From Seonamhaeicola aphaedonensis (GTDB lineage: Bacteria > Bacteroidota > Bacteroidia > Flavobacteriales > Flavobacteriaceae): a stretch of 64,000 bases of DNA. The stretch spans positions 248,001-312,000 of the forward strand of contig NZ_QRDX01000001.1 of NCBI RefSeq assembly GCF_003386195.1. Direction: 5' to 3'. The translations under genes and the position numbers were made by a program. The notes beneath the pieces were generated by a model. The model made no database searches and had not been told where the DNA came from. It worked only from the letters and a program-made list of their open reading frames with translations. Each line of letters starts with the position of its first letter. Position 1 is the stretch's first letter. Below are positions 26,147-35,767 of this stretch, one piece after another.

Positions 26147-27580
26147 TCACCAATTGTCTGTTCTGAAAGATGAAACCGGTAATAAGCTTGTATCAAACAA
26201 CGTTCCTCTTACCCAATTTTTCCAGGCATAACGTACAGCTTTTGGCTCTGTTACTTTATTATTGTGCACCAATACCTTATTACCTTCAATAATTTGAGCT
26301 TCCGCTGGATAAAACACCTTATCGTCTCCTGCAATTTCAAAATCAGATAGCCCTTTTTTATTATACAAACCACCATTTACATTGTTAAACTCTAAAATAA
26401 TTGTTCCATTTTTAACCATATAGGATTTGTAGGTTGGTGACGCATAATCTATTGCAGTATAGCCATAAGTTTGATTTAAAGCATTAAATAACAACCTATC
26501 TGCAACTTCTTTCTTTTTGGGTGGATGGATAAATTTTTCTTCGCCTATATCTAGAGTAATAGCTATTCCAGAATTTGGAATTAAATTCAAACATTCTAAT
26601 TGGGCTTCCCGTATATATGCTGTATTATCCGTTTTCTTTTTATATTCCTCATCTCCACTGTATATATATGGAGCTATTTGAGCATAATAGATGGGAAATT
26701 CTTCTCCTCCCCAGCGCTCTCGCCAATCTTTTACCATTGCTGGAAATAAAATTTTATAAGAATTAGGATCTTGTCTATTAGCCTCTCCTTGATACCATAA
26801 CACACCTTTTATCTTATAGGGTATTAATGGATTTATCATAGCGTTAAAAAGTATGGTTGGGGAGCGTTGCGGGCTTTTACTTGCAGGTGCCATACTTACT
26901 CCTTCCTCCTGCAAGTTTTCTAAAACCTCAGCACTCATCCATGCTTCTATCTTACTACCACCCCATGACGAATGAATAAGACCCACCGGAACGTCTAAAA
27001 TTTCTTGTAATTGTTTTCCAAAAAAATAGGCGACAGCACTAAACTCTGAAACAGTTTCAGGTGATGCATGCGTCCAACTATTAAAATCTCTCAAGTCTTG
27101 TAAAGGTGTTTCAGAGGTTTTTTTATTTGCTGTAAACAAACGCAAATTCGCATTTTTTGAAAGCATTATGGCTTTATTCCCTCCAAATGTTGGCTGACCA
27201 TTATACCCTCTTAATGGTTGAAACATATTGGACTGACCTGAACACAGCCATACTTCACCAAATAGGATATTATCTAAAATAATGGTGGAAGTTTGCGTTT
27301 TTATTTCTATTGTTTGAGGCGCTTTACTATCATTTGTATTTACTGAAATACGCCAATTTCCATAATCATCTGCTTTTATTTTTAGCTCCTCTGTTAGCCA
27401 ACTCGATTTAATGGAAAATTTTTCGTTAGCATCTGCCCATCCCCATAATTCAACTGTTGTATCTCTCTGTAACACCATATTTGAAGAAACTATGGCTGGA
27501 AGTTTAACTTCAGCTCTAACCAATTGTACCATTAAGGAAAAAAATAAGATAGCTAGTAAATGTAGTTTCTTTGCTTTCAT
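26147..27580 (-). CDS. sialate O-acetylesterase-type SGNH hydrolase
   Basis: A 477-residue exported esterase with a signal peptide (ending VRAE). A small beta domain (about 25-105) is followed by the SGNH catalytic domain with block I WLCSGQSNM (catalytic serine), GLIHSSWGGSKIEAW and LWYQGEAN. The His of the triad is probably in the EEKFIHPPKK region. This family removes acetyl groups from sialic acids or hemicelluloses in the periplasm. It is transcribed with the arg operon orientation, 17 bases downstream of argH, but has no obvious link to arginine. No sialidase or xylanase genes are adjacent. Confidence 0.85.
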   Translation of the reverse strand: MKAKKLHLLAILFFSLMVQLVRAEVKLPAIVSSNMVLQRDTTVELWGWADANEKFSIKSSWLTEELKIKADDYGNWRISVNTNDSKAPQTIEIKTQTSTIILDNILFGEVWLCSGQSNMFQPLRGYNGQPTFGGNKAIMLSKNANLRLFTANKKTSETPLQDLRDFNSWTHASPETVSEFSAVAYFFGKQLQEILDVPVGLIHSSWGGSKIEAWMSAEVLENLQEEGVSMAPASKSPQRSPTILFNAMINPLIPYKIKGVLWYQGEANRQDPNSYKILFPAMVKDWRERWGGEEFPIYYAQIAPYIYSGDEEYKKKTDNTAYIREAQLECLNLIPNSGIAITLDIGEEKFIHPPKKKEVADRLLFNALNQTYGYTAIDYASPTYKSYMVKNGTIILEFNNVNGGLYNKKGLSDFEIAGDDKVFYPAEAQIIEGNKVLVHNNKVTEPKAVRYAWKNWVRGTLFDTSLLPVSSFRTDNW

Positions 27581-27597
27581 TTTAATTGATTTTTAAA

Positions 27598-28872
27598 TTA
27601 CTGAGGAAATTTTGCCTTTATTTTATCTAGAGATAAATTGTGAATACTTCCTACATGGGTATGTTGTTTAGAAGTATCTGGAATATAAGTACCGTCTTGT
27701 ACTTCTCCTCCAATTTTTTGATAAGCTTCTCTAAAGCTTTGCCCTTCAACAACAAGCGTATTGATATTGTCTACAGTAAAAAGATATTTGTATTTATCAT
27801 CATTCAAATCAACATCTTTTACAATTACTTGCTGAATGGCATAGTTGAAAATATCCAGAATATCTTTTAGATCTTCAAAAGCAGCAATCATATTTTCCTT
27901 TAACAACTGAAAATCTCTATGGTAACCACTTGGTAAGTTATTGGTGATTAATACCATTTCTGTTTGAAGCGCTTGAATCTTGTTAGATTTTCCCCTAATC
28001 AACTCAAATACATCTGGATTCTTTTTATGAGGCATGATACTACTACCTGTGGTTAACTCATCTGGAAAGGTTACAAATCCGAAATTCTGACTCATATATA
28101 AACATACATCCATAGCAAATCTTGAAAGGGTGTTTGCCAAACTTCCTAAGGCTGCAGAAATAGTGCGTTCATTTTTTCCTCGTCCCATTTGTGCTGCAAC
28201 TACATTATATTTTAAGGTTGAAAATTCCATTTCTTGGGTTGTTAATTCTCTGTCGATTGGAAAAGAACTACCATAGCCCGCGGCAGATCCTAAGGGATTT
28301 TGATCTACCGTTTTTAAAGCGGCATTTAATAAAAACACATCATCAATCATCAACTCTGCATAAGCCGAAAACCATAACCCAAATGATGATGGCATAGCAA
28401 CTTGCAAGTGCGTATAACCAGGTAAAAGTTTATCCTTATGCGTTTCTGCCAAATCTAAAAGTGTATCAAACAATGTTTTTACTTTGGTTTTAATTAATTT
28501 TAAATTCTCTTTATAATAAAGATGACATGCCACTAAAACTTGGTCATTTCTTGAACGTGCTGTGTGTATTTTTTTACCAACATCTCCCAAAGATTTCGTT
28601 AACTCAAATTCAATTTTAGAATGTACATCTTCAAATTGTTCATCAATAACAAAAACTCCTTCCTCAATTTGTTTAGCTAAAACCTCCAGACCTACTAAAA
28701 GCTGTTCTAATTCTTTGGCTGATAAAACACCAATACTTTGTAGCATTTTTGCGTGTGCTTTTGATGCAATAACATCATACTTTGCTATATGAATATCAAT
28801 TTCTCGGTCGTTACCTACCGTGAATTGTTCTATTTTATTGTCTATTGATATCCCTTTGTCCCAGAGTTTCAT
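27598..28872 (-). CDS. argH: argininosuccinate lyase
   Basis: The last step of arginine synthesis, cleaving argininosuccinate to arginine and fumarate. Its 424 residues are somewhat shorter than the E. coli protein but normal for Bacteroidota. The superfamily signature TTGSSIMPHKKNP is present with the mobile catalytic-serine loop, and HTARSRNDQV and PGYTHLQVAMP are also seen. It is the last gene of the arg-pro operon, 34 bases after argE. Confidence 0.95.
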   Translation of the reverse strand: MKLWDKGISIDNKIEQFTVGNDREIDIHIAKYDVIASKAHAKMLQSIGVLSAKELEQLLVGLEVLAKQIEEGVFVIDEQFEDVHSKIEFELTKSLGDVGKKIHTARSRNDQVLVACHLYYKENLKLIKTKVKTLFDTLLDLAETHKDKLLPGYTHLQVAMPSSFGLWFSAYAELMIDDVFLLNAALKTVDQNPLGSAAGYGSSFPIDRELTTQEMEFSTLKYNVVAAQMGRGKNERTISAALGSLANTLSRFAMDVCLYMSQNFGFVTFPDELTTGSSIMPHKKNPDVFELIRGKSNKIQALQTEMVLITNNLPSGYHRDFQLLKENMIAAFEDLKDILDIFNYAIQQVIVKDVDLNDDKYKYLFTVDNINTLVVEGQSFREAYQKIGGEVQDGTYIPDTSKQHTHVGSIHNLSLDKIKAKFPQ

Positions 28873-28906
28873 TTTTTCTTGTTTATTCGTTTAGATATTG
28901 ATTCGT

Positions 28907-29971
28907 TTAAACGATTACCCGATTCAACAATTCAACATAAATTTTAATACCTTCTTCGATTTCGTTTAAATAAATAAATTCATCTGCCGAATGCGAACGT
29001 GTACTATCTCCAGGTCCTAGTTTTAAACTAGGACAAGATAAAACCGCTTGATCTGATAAGGTTGGCGACCCATAAGTGCTTCGTCCCATGTCAATACCTG
29101 CTTTAACTAAAGCATGGTCTGTTGGTATTGACGATGAATTTAATCGTAAACTACGTGGTGTGATGCTGGTTACTGGCGCATTATCTTGTAATATTTTGTC
29201 TATTTCAGCATTAGTATAAGCATCATTTACCCTAACATCAATTACCAAATTCAAATCTGCTGGAACCGCATTGTGTTGTTTTCCTGCATTGATTTGGCTC
29301 ACTGTTAATTTTACATCACCTAAAGCTTCAGAACCCTTTTCAAACTTAAAATCTTTAAACCACTGCAATACATCAATAGCTTTATAAATCACATTGTCAT
29401 CATTTGGGTGTGCTGCATGACTTGGTGTACCGGTTATAACTGCATCAAAAACTACTAGCCCTTTTTCTGCGATAGCTAAATTCATCAAGGTTGGCTCTCC
29501 CACAATGGCTACATCAATTTTTGGAATCACAGATAACATACTGTTTAAACCATTGGGGCCACTACTTTCTTCTTCTGCAGAAGCTACAATCACCAAATTA
29601 TATTTTAGCTTTTTATGATGGTAATAATAGGTGAAAGTTGCCAGTAGAGACACCAAGCAACCACCCGCATCATTACTTCCTAAACCATATAATTTTCCAT
29701 CTTCAACAATGGCTTTAAAAGGGTCTTTAGTATATGCTGAATTAGGTCTTACGGTATCGTGATGGGAATTGAGTAGTAACGTTGGATTACCTTCTTCAAA
29801 ATATTTATTAACTGCCCAAACGTTATTTTTGGTTCTTTTGTATTCAATATCATAACGCTTAAACCAAGCTTCGATATGAGATGCGGTTTGGTCTTCTTCT
29901 GAAGAAAATGATTGCGTCTCAATTAACTGCTTTAATAATGCGATAGCATCTTGGGTTAATTCTTGAATCAT
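28907..29971 (-). CDS. argE: M20 family deacylase of arginine synthesis (acetylornithine/acylcitrulline deacylase)
   Basis: A 354-residue zinc peptidase of the M20 family. Metal and catalytic motifs are LLLNSHHDTVRPN, GLGSNDAGGCL, the catalytic glutamates in SAEEESSGPNG, and VGEPT. In Bacteroidota that use ArgF' the carbamoylation happens on acylated ornithine, so the true substrate is probably N-acyl-citrulline rather than acetylornithine. That point follows from pathway logic and is not visible in this sequence. It starts 2 bases after the stop of argB. Confidence 0.9.
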   Translation of the reverse strand: MIQELTQDAIALLKQLIETQSFSSEEDQTASHIEAWFKRYDIEYKRTKNNVWAVNKYFEEGNPTLLLNSHHDTVRPNSAYTKDPFKAIVEDGKLYGLGSNDAGGCLVSLLATFTYYYHHKKLKYNLVIVASAEEESSGPNGLNSMLSVIPKIDVAIVGEPTLMNLAIAEKGLVVFDAVITGTPSHAAHPNDDNVIYKAIDVLQWFKDFKFEKGSEALGDVKLTVSQINAGKQHNAVPADLNLVIDVRVNDAYTNAEIDKILQDNAPVTSITPRSLRLNSSSIPTDHALVKAGIDMGRSTYGSPTLSDQAVLSCPSLKLGPGDSTRSHSADEFIYLNEIEEGIKIYVELLNRVIV

Positions 29972-29973
29972 CG

Positions 29974-30756
29974 TTACAAGGTTATCATTGTAAAATTATC
30001 ATTTTCTTGTGTTAACATAGATGTATTTCCCATATTAATAGTATTAACACCATTATTCAAAGCGTCAAAACAATTCTCTAGTTTTGGTAGCATGCCATCA
30101 GCTATAATACCTTTTTTCAACAATTCATTATATATTTTTGAATCGATATGTTTAATTACTGAGTTCCTATCATTAATATCTTCTAATACGCCATTCAATT
30201 CAAAACAATAGTAAACCGAGGTTTCATAGACTTCGCTCATACCAACGGCAACCTGAGATGTAATAGTATCGGCGTTTGTATTTAACAATTGCCCATCACC
30301 ATCATGTGTTATGGCACAAAAAACCGGCGTAAAATCTGCTTTAATTAGTTTATCAATGGATTGGTGAGCAACTTTCTTTATATCACCCACAAAGCCAAAG
30401 TCGATATCTTTTACGGGTCTTTTGTATGATGTGATACTATTTACATCCGCTCCGGTTAATCCAATAGCATCAATACTTAGTGCTTGTAGTTTAGCAACAA
30501 TATTCTTGTTTACTAAACCACCATAAACCATCGTAATAACCTCTAATGTTTCTGCATCAGTAATACGTCTACCATCAACCATTTTTGACTTTATACCTAA
30601 TTTTGCAGCCACACTAGTAGCACGCTTACCGCCACCATGGACTAGTATTTTTTTACCTTCTAATTTTGAAAATAATTGTAAAAAAGCATCCAAGGATTTG
30701 GAGTCTTCAATAATATTCCCTCCTATTTTTACAATGGATAATTTTTCTTTAACCAT
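29974..30756 (-). CDS. argB: acetylglutamate kinase (N-acylglutamate kinase)
   Basis: Phosphorylates N-acyl-glutamate in the second step of arginine synthesis. 260 residues of the amino-acid kinase fold: VKIGGNIIED at the start, KILVHGGGKRATSVA, GLTGADVNS and QLLNTNADTITSQVA for ATP binding. It lacks the N-terminal extension of arginine-inhibited hexameric NAGKs, so feedback inhibition at this step may be absent. That fits control by the upstream leader. It overlaps argF' by 8 bases and is 2 bases before argE. Confidence 0.93.
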   Translation of the reverse strand: MVKEKLSIVKIGGNIIEDSKSLDAFLQLFSKLEGKKILVHGGGKRATSVAAKLGIKSKMVDGRRITDAETLEVITMVYGGLVNKNIVAKLQALSIDAIGLTGADVNSITSYKRPVKDIDFGFVGDIKKVAHQSIDKLIKADFTPVFCAITHDGDGQLLNTNADTITSQVAVGMSEVYETSVYYCFELNGVLEDINDRNSVIKHIDSKIYNELLKKGIIADGMLPKLENCFDALNNGVNTINMGNTSMLTQENDNFTMITL

Positions 30757-31687
30757 TTTCCAATATTTTTTTTAGCACTAATTGTGCTGCATAGGTTCTG
30801 TTATTGGCTTGTTCAATTACAATTGAACTGTCACTATCTAATACGGCATCTTTAACCACCACATTTCTTCTTACCGGTAAACAATGCATAAACTTGGCAT
30901 TGCCAATTTTTTCTTTTGTAATCATCCAATCTGGGTCTGTATTCACTACTTTTCCGTAATGTTCATAAGAGCTCCAGTTTTTCGTGTATACAAAATCGGC
31001 ATCTTCAAACGCTTCTTTTTGATTGTGATAAACAGGGGTGTCTCCAGTTATTTCAGGATTTAAATCATACCCCTCAGGATTGGCTATCACAAACTCCACA
31101 TCCATTTTCTGCATGGCTTGGGTAAAACTATTGGCTACGGCATGCGGTAGCGCCTTTATATGTGGCGCCCAACTCAATACCACTTTAGGTTTAGAAACTT
31201 TTTTGTATTCTGAAATAGTTAAAGCATCTGTAAATCCTTGTAGTGGATGTCCTGTTGCACTTTCCATATTCACAATTGGTACTGAAGCATATTTCATAAA
31301 AGCATTCATAACCTGCTCACTTTCATCTTTTTCTTTATCGGTTAATGTAGGAAATGCACGTACTGCTATGATATCACAATATTGAGATACTACCGCTGCA
31401 GCTTCTCTGATATGCTCAGCCATATTTCCATTCATTACAGTGCCATCTTCAAACTCCAATCCCCATGCATCGCCTGATACATTCATAACTATAGGATTCA
31501 TTCCTAAATTCAAAGCAGCCTTTTGAGTACTTAAGCGTGTGCGTAAACTAGAATTAAAAAAGAGCAACCCTAATGTTTTATCTTTTCCTAAGTCTCTATA
31601 TTTAAGCGGATTCGCTTTTAATTCTTTTGCTTCCTTAATCCAGTCATCTATATTGTCTATATCATTTATGGAAGTGTAATGTTTCAT
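30749..31687 (-). CDS. argF': N-acylornithine carbamoyltransferase (ArgF' type)
   Basis: The start is set at the ATG at 31687 (312 aa), which aligns with known ArgF' proteins; a 15-residue longer frame begins in the AT-rich spacer. Carbamoyl-phosphate loop FFNSSLRTRLSTQKAA (43-58), HPLQ and the C-terminal HCLPVRRN are present. The LRTRLS form of the STRT region and GAW-like loop place it with the N-acetyl/N-succinyl-ornithine transcarbamylases of Xanthomonas and Bacteroides, not with ordinary OTCases. The residue that separates acetyl (Glu) from succinyl (Pro) use is Ala90 here. It lies 49 bases after proB and overlaps argB by 8. Confidence 0.9.
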   Translation of the reverse strand: MKHYTSINDIDNIDDWIKEAKELKANPLKYRDLGKDKTLGLLFFNSSLRTRLSTQKAALNLGMNPIVMNVSGDAWGLEFEDGTVMNGNMAEHIREAAAVVSQYCDIIAVRAFPTLTDKEKDESEQVMNAFMKYASVPIVNMESATGHPLQGFTDALTISEYKKVSKPKVVLSWAPHIKALPHAVANSFTQAMQKMDVEFVIANPEGYDLNPEITGDTPVYHNQKEAFEDADFVYTKNWSSYEHYGKVVNTDPDWMITKEKIGNAKFMHCLPVRRNVVVKDAVLDSDSSIVIEQANNRTYAAQLVLKKILENG

Positions 31688-31736
31688 TATTTCTCTTTTA
31701 TTTATAATGTAATGCTGAAACAGATTCAGCATAACG

Positions 31737-32501
31737 TCATTTTATCTTGGTAAACGGCACGTTATTTTCCATAGCATTCAGAATAAAATTATCCTCTAAA
31801 CCGTTTACTATCCATGTTTCTATTTTTGCTCTTTTTGTGACCTCAGCAGCTTGAATTTTACTTTGCATACCACCACTACCGTGCGATGATTTTGAACTTA
31901 CTACTTCATCAGCAAGCTCCTTAAAATCGGTTACTTCCTTTATAGTTTCTGGCATGCCATTCTGCATTGAACTTTTAGTATATATTCCGTTGGTATTTGT
32001 TGCTATAATAAACAAATCTGCATTAACTAAAGAAGCGGTCAAAGCGCCTAATTTATCATTATCTCCAAATTTAATTTCATCAGTAGCTACGGTATCATTC
32101 TCATTAATGATTGGAATATAATTGTTATTTACCAACACGTTGATAGTATTTGTAATATTGACTTTACTTTCCTCTTTTTCAAAATCTGAATAAGATAATA
32201 AACACTGAGAACTCAACAACCCATATTCCCTAAAAATTTCCTGATAGATTCTAATTAAATGAGGCTGCCCTATGGAAGCTAAGGCTTGTTTAACAAAAAG
32301 CTCCTTACGTTTACTTTCCAGTTTTACAAATTGCTTTGCAACAGCTATAGCCCCAGAGCTTACTATAATAAACTCACAGGTATCTTGAAGTTTAGCAATT
32401 TGATTGGCGATGTCCTCAATCTTTCCTCTGGAAATATTATTCGTTTCCTTGGTTAAGGTATTGGAGCCTATTTTTAGTAATATGCGTTTCTTTTTTGGCA
32501 T
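31737..32501 (-). CDS. proB: glutamate 5-kinase
   Basis: The first step of proline synthesis. 254 residues of the amino-acid kinase domain only: RILLKIGSNTLTKE, FIIVSSGAIAVAK, INENDTVATDEIKFGDNDKL and GSGGMQSKIQAAEVTKR. The C-terminal PUA domain of the E. coli enzyme (367 aa) is missing, which is common in Bacteroidota. It sits one base after proA inside the arginine operon, so proline and arginine genes share one transcript. Confidence 0.92.
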   Translation of the reverse strand: MPKKKRILLKIGSNTLTKETNNISRGKIEDIANQIAKLQDTCEFIIVSSGAIAVAKQFVKLESKRKELFVKQALASIGQPHLIRIYQEIFREYGLLSSQCLLSYSDFEKEESKVNITNTINVLVNNNYIPIINENDTVATDEIKFGDNDKLGALTASLVNADLFIIATNTNGIYTKSSMQNGMPETIKEVTDFKELADEVVSSKSSHGSGGMQSKIQAAEVTKRAKIETWIVNGLEDNFILNAMENNVPFTKIK

Positions 32502-32502
32502 T

Positions 32503-33699
32503 CTATCTTATTTGTCCGTTACCATGAACATACCATTTATTAGTTACCAAATGTTGCAGACCAATTGGTCCTCTTTGGTGTAATTTATCTGTACTTATAG
32601 CCAACTCGCCACCTAAACCTAATTGTCCGCCATCAGTAAATCTGGTTGAGGCATTATGATAGACTGCCGCAGTATCTACATTTTCCATGAAGGTTTTAGC
32701 TTCGGCTTCATCGTTTGTTATGATGGATGACGAATGTCCTCCAGAATATTTGTTGATTTTAGCAATGGCATTAGCATTAGAGTCTATTTCACCAATAACT
32801 ATTTTATAATCTAAAAATTCTTCATACCAAATATCATCAGATTCAAAACTATTAATTTCTTCAAACTTAGATGTTTGTGCATCTCCTAAAATCTCAACAT
32901 TAAACTCTTTTAATTTTGAAATTAAGGTTTTCATAAAACGTTCTTTATCAGGTAAATTAGAATCAACAAGCACTTTATCAACAGCATTACATGCCGAAAT
33001 TTTAGCTGTCTTTCCATTAATAATTACATCTAAGGCAATAGATTTATTAGCATCTTTATGCACATAAACAAAATTGTTTCCACGACCACTTACGATTACC
33101 GGACACGCCGCATGCTCTTTTACAAAAGCAATTAAACGCTCACCACCACGAGGCACTATTAAATCTACTGGCTGTGTTGGCTTTTCTAGAAATGCTTGTG
33201 TTTCTGTTCTATCAAATTGCAAATACTCAACCCAATCTTTAGATGCTCCCTCTTCTTTTAACACTTGGTGCCACAATTCCACAATTTTTAAATTAGAACG
33301 CAACGATTCTTTACCTCCTTTTAATAAAATTTTGTTTCCAGATTTAAAGGCAATTCCAGCAGCTTCTACTGTTACGTCTGGTCTTGATTCATAAATAATA
33401 AGTACCGTACCAAACGATGCGGTTTTATTGTAAACCTGCATACCGTTATCGTGCTTAAAACTAAAACGTTCTACCCCTACTGGGTCTTCCTGAGAAGCTA
33501 AATGTGTTACGGCTTTAATCATTTCATCAACTTTAGAATCGTCAACTTTTAAACGGTCATACATTGAGATGTCTTCGCCATTGTATGATTCTAAATCTAC
33601 TTTATTTATATCAATTATTGCTTGACGTTCTTGCTCTAAAAGCATTGCCATTTTAAGCAATACCGCATTTCTTGTTTCTATGGATAATAATGTGTTCAT
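32503..33699 (-). CDS. proA: glutamate-5-semialdehyde dehydrogenase (gamma-glutamyl phosphate reductase)
   Basis: Reduces glutamyl-5-phosphate with NADPH, the second step of proline synthesis. I place the start at the ATG at 33699 (398 aa), which matches the family N-terminus (NTLLSIETRN) and has an A-rich upstream stretch; an ATG 7 codons earlier (33720) is also possible. Blocks seen are IYESRPDVTVEAA, KGGKESLRSN, RGGERLIAFVKEHA and the catalytic cysteine in AKISACNAVDKV. Followed one base later by proB. Confidence 0.92.
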   Translation of the reverse strand: MNTLLSIETRNAVLLKMAMLLEQERQAIIDINKVDLESYNGEDISMYDRLKVDDSKVDEMIKAVTHLASQEDPVGVERFSFKHDNGMQVYNKTASFGTVLIIYESRPDVTVEAAGIAFKSGNKILLKGGKESLRSNLKIVELWHQVLKEEGASKDWVEYLQFDRTETQAFLEKPTQPVDLIVPRGGERLIAFVKEHAACPVIVSGRGNNFVYVHKDANKSIALDVIINGKTAKISACNAVDKVLVDSNLPDKERFMKTLISKLKEFNVEILGDAQTSKFEEINSFESDDIWYEEFLDYKIVIGEIDSNANAIAKINKYSGGHSSSIITNDEAEAKTFMENVDTAAVYHNASTRFTDGGQLGLGGELAISTDKLHQRGPIGLQHLVTNKWYVHGNGQIR

Positions 33700-33731
33700 T
33701 TTCTTTTTTTCAGTGTTCATTTATCTATTAT

Positions 33732-34880
33732 CTATTTTACAGTTTCTGTTATTTTCTTGAGGGCTACATTCAAAATATCAAAGAACTCATCTACATGAAC
33801 CTTTTCAATATTCAAAGGTGGTAAAATGCGTAATAATTTTTTGTTGGCAGCACCACCAGTGAATACCTTATGATTATAAATTAATTCTTTTCTAAGCGCC
33901 CCAACTTCAAAATCAAATTCTAGCCCGAGCATTAAGCCCCTTCCTTTTATTTTTTTTATCTGCGGAATGTCTTTAGCCTTTTCAACAAAATAGGTCCCTA
34001 CTTCATTTACATTCTCTAATAAATTTTCAGATTCAATGGTATTTAGAACCGACAAACCCGCTGCACATGCTAAATGATTGCCTCCAAATGTGGTTCCCAA
34101 CATACCATATTGGGCTTCGATGTTAGGGTGAATTAAAATTCCTCCAATAGGGAATCCATTCCCCATACCTTTAGCTATTGAAATAATGTCTGGTGTTACA
34201 TTATAGTACTGAAATGCGAAAAACTTACCTGAACGCCCATAACCAGATTGCACTTCATCAGCAATAAACATGGTGTTATTAGCTTTACAAAGTGCATCCA
34301 CTTGTTCAAAGAACTCAGCAGTTCCTTGGTCTAAACCTCCAACACCTTGAATAAATTCTACAATTACCGCACATACGTCATCTCTCTCTAATTCGGTTTT
34401 AACAGCATCAATATCATTCAATTCTAAAATAGTTACATCCTGTTGTGCATTGATTGGTGCTACGATATTTGGATTATCAGTTGCTGCCACAGCGGCAGAT
34501 GTACGTCCATGAAAGCCTTTTTTAAAAGCTACTACACGTTTCTTTCTAGTTTTAAAAGATGCCATTTTTAGTGCATTCTCATTAGCTTCAGCTCCAGAAT
34601 TCACCAAAAACAACTGATAACCATCACATCCAGAAAGTTGTTCCAATTTACTTGCTAACTCCTGCTGTAGTGGGTTTTGAATGGCATTAGAATAAAATCC
34701 CAATGCATTCACTTGTTCTGTAACCGCCTTTATATAATTTGGATGCGCATGCCCAATAGAAATCACAGCATGTCCTCCGTAAAGGTCCAAATATTCAGCC
34801 CCTTTGTCATCATAAATATGAATTCCTTTTCCTGAAACCGGTGTTACATCATATAATGGATAAACGTCAAATAATGGCAT
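33732..34880 (-). CDS. argD: acetylornithine aminotransferase
   Basis: A class III PLP aminotransferase of 382 residues that makes N-acyl-ornithine from N-acyl-glutamate semialdehyde. GGHAVISIGHAHP, VNSGAEANENALKMA, GFHGRT, IADEVQSGYGRSG and the Schiff-base lysine in SIAKGMGNGFPIGG are all present. It sits 2 bases downstream of proC. Such enzymes may also act in proline or lysine routes, but the operon supports arginine. Confidence 0.93.
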   Translation of the reverse strand: MPLFDVYPLYDVTPVSGKGIHIYDDKGAEYLDLYGGHAVISIGHAHPNYIKAVTEQVNALGFYSNAIQNPLQQELASKLEQLSGCDGYQLFLVNSGAEANENALKMASFKTRKKRVVAFKKGFHGRTSAAVAATDNPNIVAPINAQQDVTILELNDIDAVKTELERDDVCAVIVEFIQGVGGLDQGTAEFFEQVDALCKANNTMFIADEVQSGYGRSGKFFAFQYYNVTPDIISIAKGMGNGFPIGGILIHPNIEAQYGMLGTTFGGNHLACAAGLSVLNTIESENLLENVNEVGTYFVEKAKDIPQIKKIKGRGLMLGLEFDFEVGALRKELIYNHKVFTGGAANKKLLRILPPLNIEKVHVDEFFDILNVALKKITETVK

Positions 34881-34882
34881 GT

Positions 34883-35677
34883 TTAACTATTTTTAATTTG
34901 ATTAATTTTTTCGAATGAAGCATTGATTCCTTTGATTAAAGAAGAACTCAATCCTTGATGCTCCATTTCATTTAATCCCTCAATAGTGCAACCACTAGGA
35001 GTTGTTACTCTATCAATCTCTGCTTCTGGGTGTCTACCAGATTCTTTCAACAAACTAGCCGCCCCATAACAGGTTTGCAACGCTAATTGATGTGCTTCTT
35101 CGGCTTCAAACCCTAATTGAATAGCACCTTGGGTAGTGGCACGTACCAAACGCATCCAAAAAGCAATACCGCTGGCACAAATTACTGTGGCTGCTTGAAT
35201 TTGTTCTTCAGGAATTACCATAGTAGTTCCTAATTGGTTAAAAATGGTTTTAGCCAATTCAATTTTTTCTTCACCAATTTCATTAGCCGATAAACAGGTC
35301 ATGGATTTCCCTATGGAAATAGCTGTATTTGGCATGACGCGAATAATATGCTTATCTGTACCAATAACACTTTCAATTTTTGAAATAGCAAATCCAGCGG
35401 CTACCGACATAATTAAATGTTTCTTAGTAATCTCTGTGGCTACTTCTTTTAAAACAAATTCTACATGCCTTGGTTGCAAAGCGAAAATCACTAAATCAGA
35501 ATTCAGAACCGCCTCTCTATTATCGTTGGTAATGATGACATTTTCTTCATCTTCAAACTCAGAAACCGCAGATGTATTCTTGTCACTCAAATATAAAGAG
35601 GTAAACGTTTTATTTTTGATTAAGCCTTTGGCTATTGAACTTCCCAAATTTCCAGTTCCTATGATAGCTATTTTCAT
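34883..35677 (-). CDS. proC: pyrroline-5-carboxylate reductase
   Basis: The last step of proline synthesis. 264 residues: Rossmann motif IAIIGTGNLGSSIAKGL at the start, FALQPRHVEFVL, VMPNTAISIGKSMT and the C-terminal signature TPSGCTIEGLNEME. It lies between argC and argD. A 65-base palindromic repeat (35693-35757) separates it from argC. Confidence 0.93.
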   Translation of the reverse strand: MKIAIIGTGNLGSSIAKGLIKNKTFTSLYLSDKNTSAVSEFEDEENVIITNDNREAVLNSDLVIFALQPRHVEFVLKEVATEITKKHLIMSVAAGFAISKIESVIGTDKHIIRVMPNTAISIGKSMTCLSANEIGEEKIELAKTIFNQLGTTMVIPEEQIQAATVICASGIAFWMRLVRATTQGAIQLGFEAEEAHQLALQTCYGAASLLKESGRHPEAEIDRVTTPSGCTIEGLNEMEHQGLSSSLIKGINASFEKINQIKNS

Positions 35678-35692
35678 AATTCTTTATTTTTT

Positions 35693-35757
35693 GTCATTCC
35701 CTAGAATTAGAGAATCTTTTTTTATATCTTATGTATTCCTGACTGCGCAGGAATGAC
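35693..35757. repeat. REP-like palindromic element inside the arg-pro operon
   Basis: GTCATTCC at 35693-35700 is inverted as GGAATGAC at 35750-35757. The right half also folds on itself: ATTCCTG (35735-35741) with CAGGAAT (35748-35754) around ACTGCG. The same GTCATTCC/GAATGAC words recur near 41071-41094 and 52547-52559. It fills the argC-proC gap and could act as a processing or stability hairpin. Confidence 0.6.
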
Positions 35758-35767
35758 TGCTGATTTT

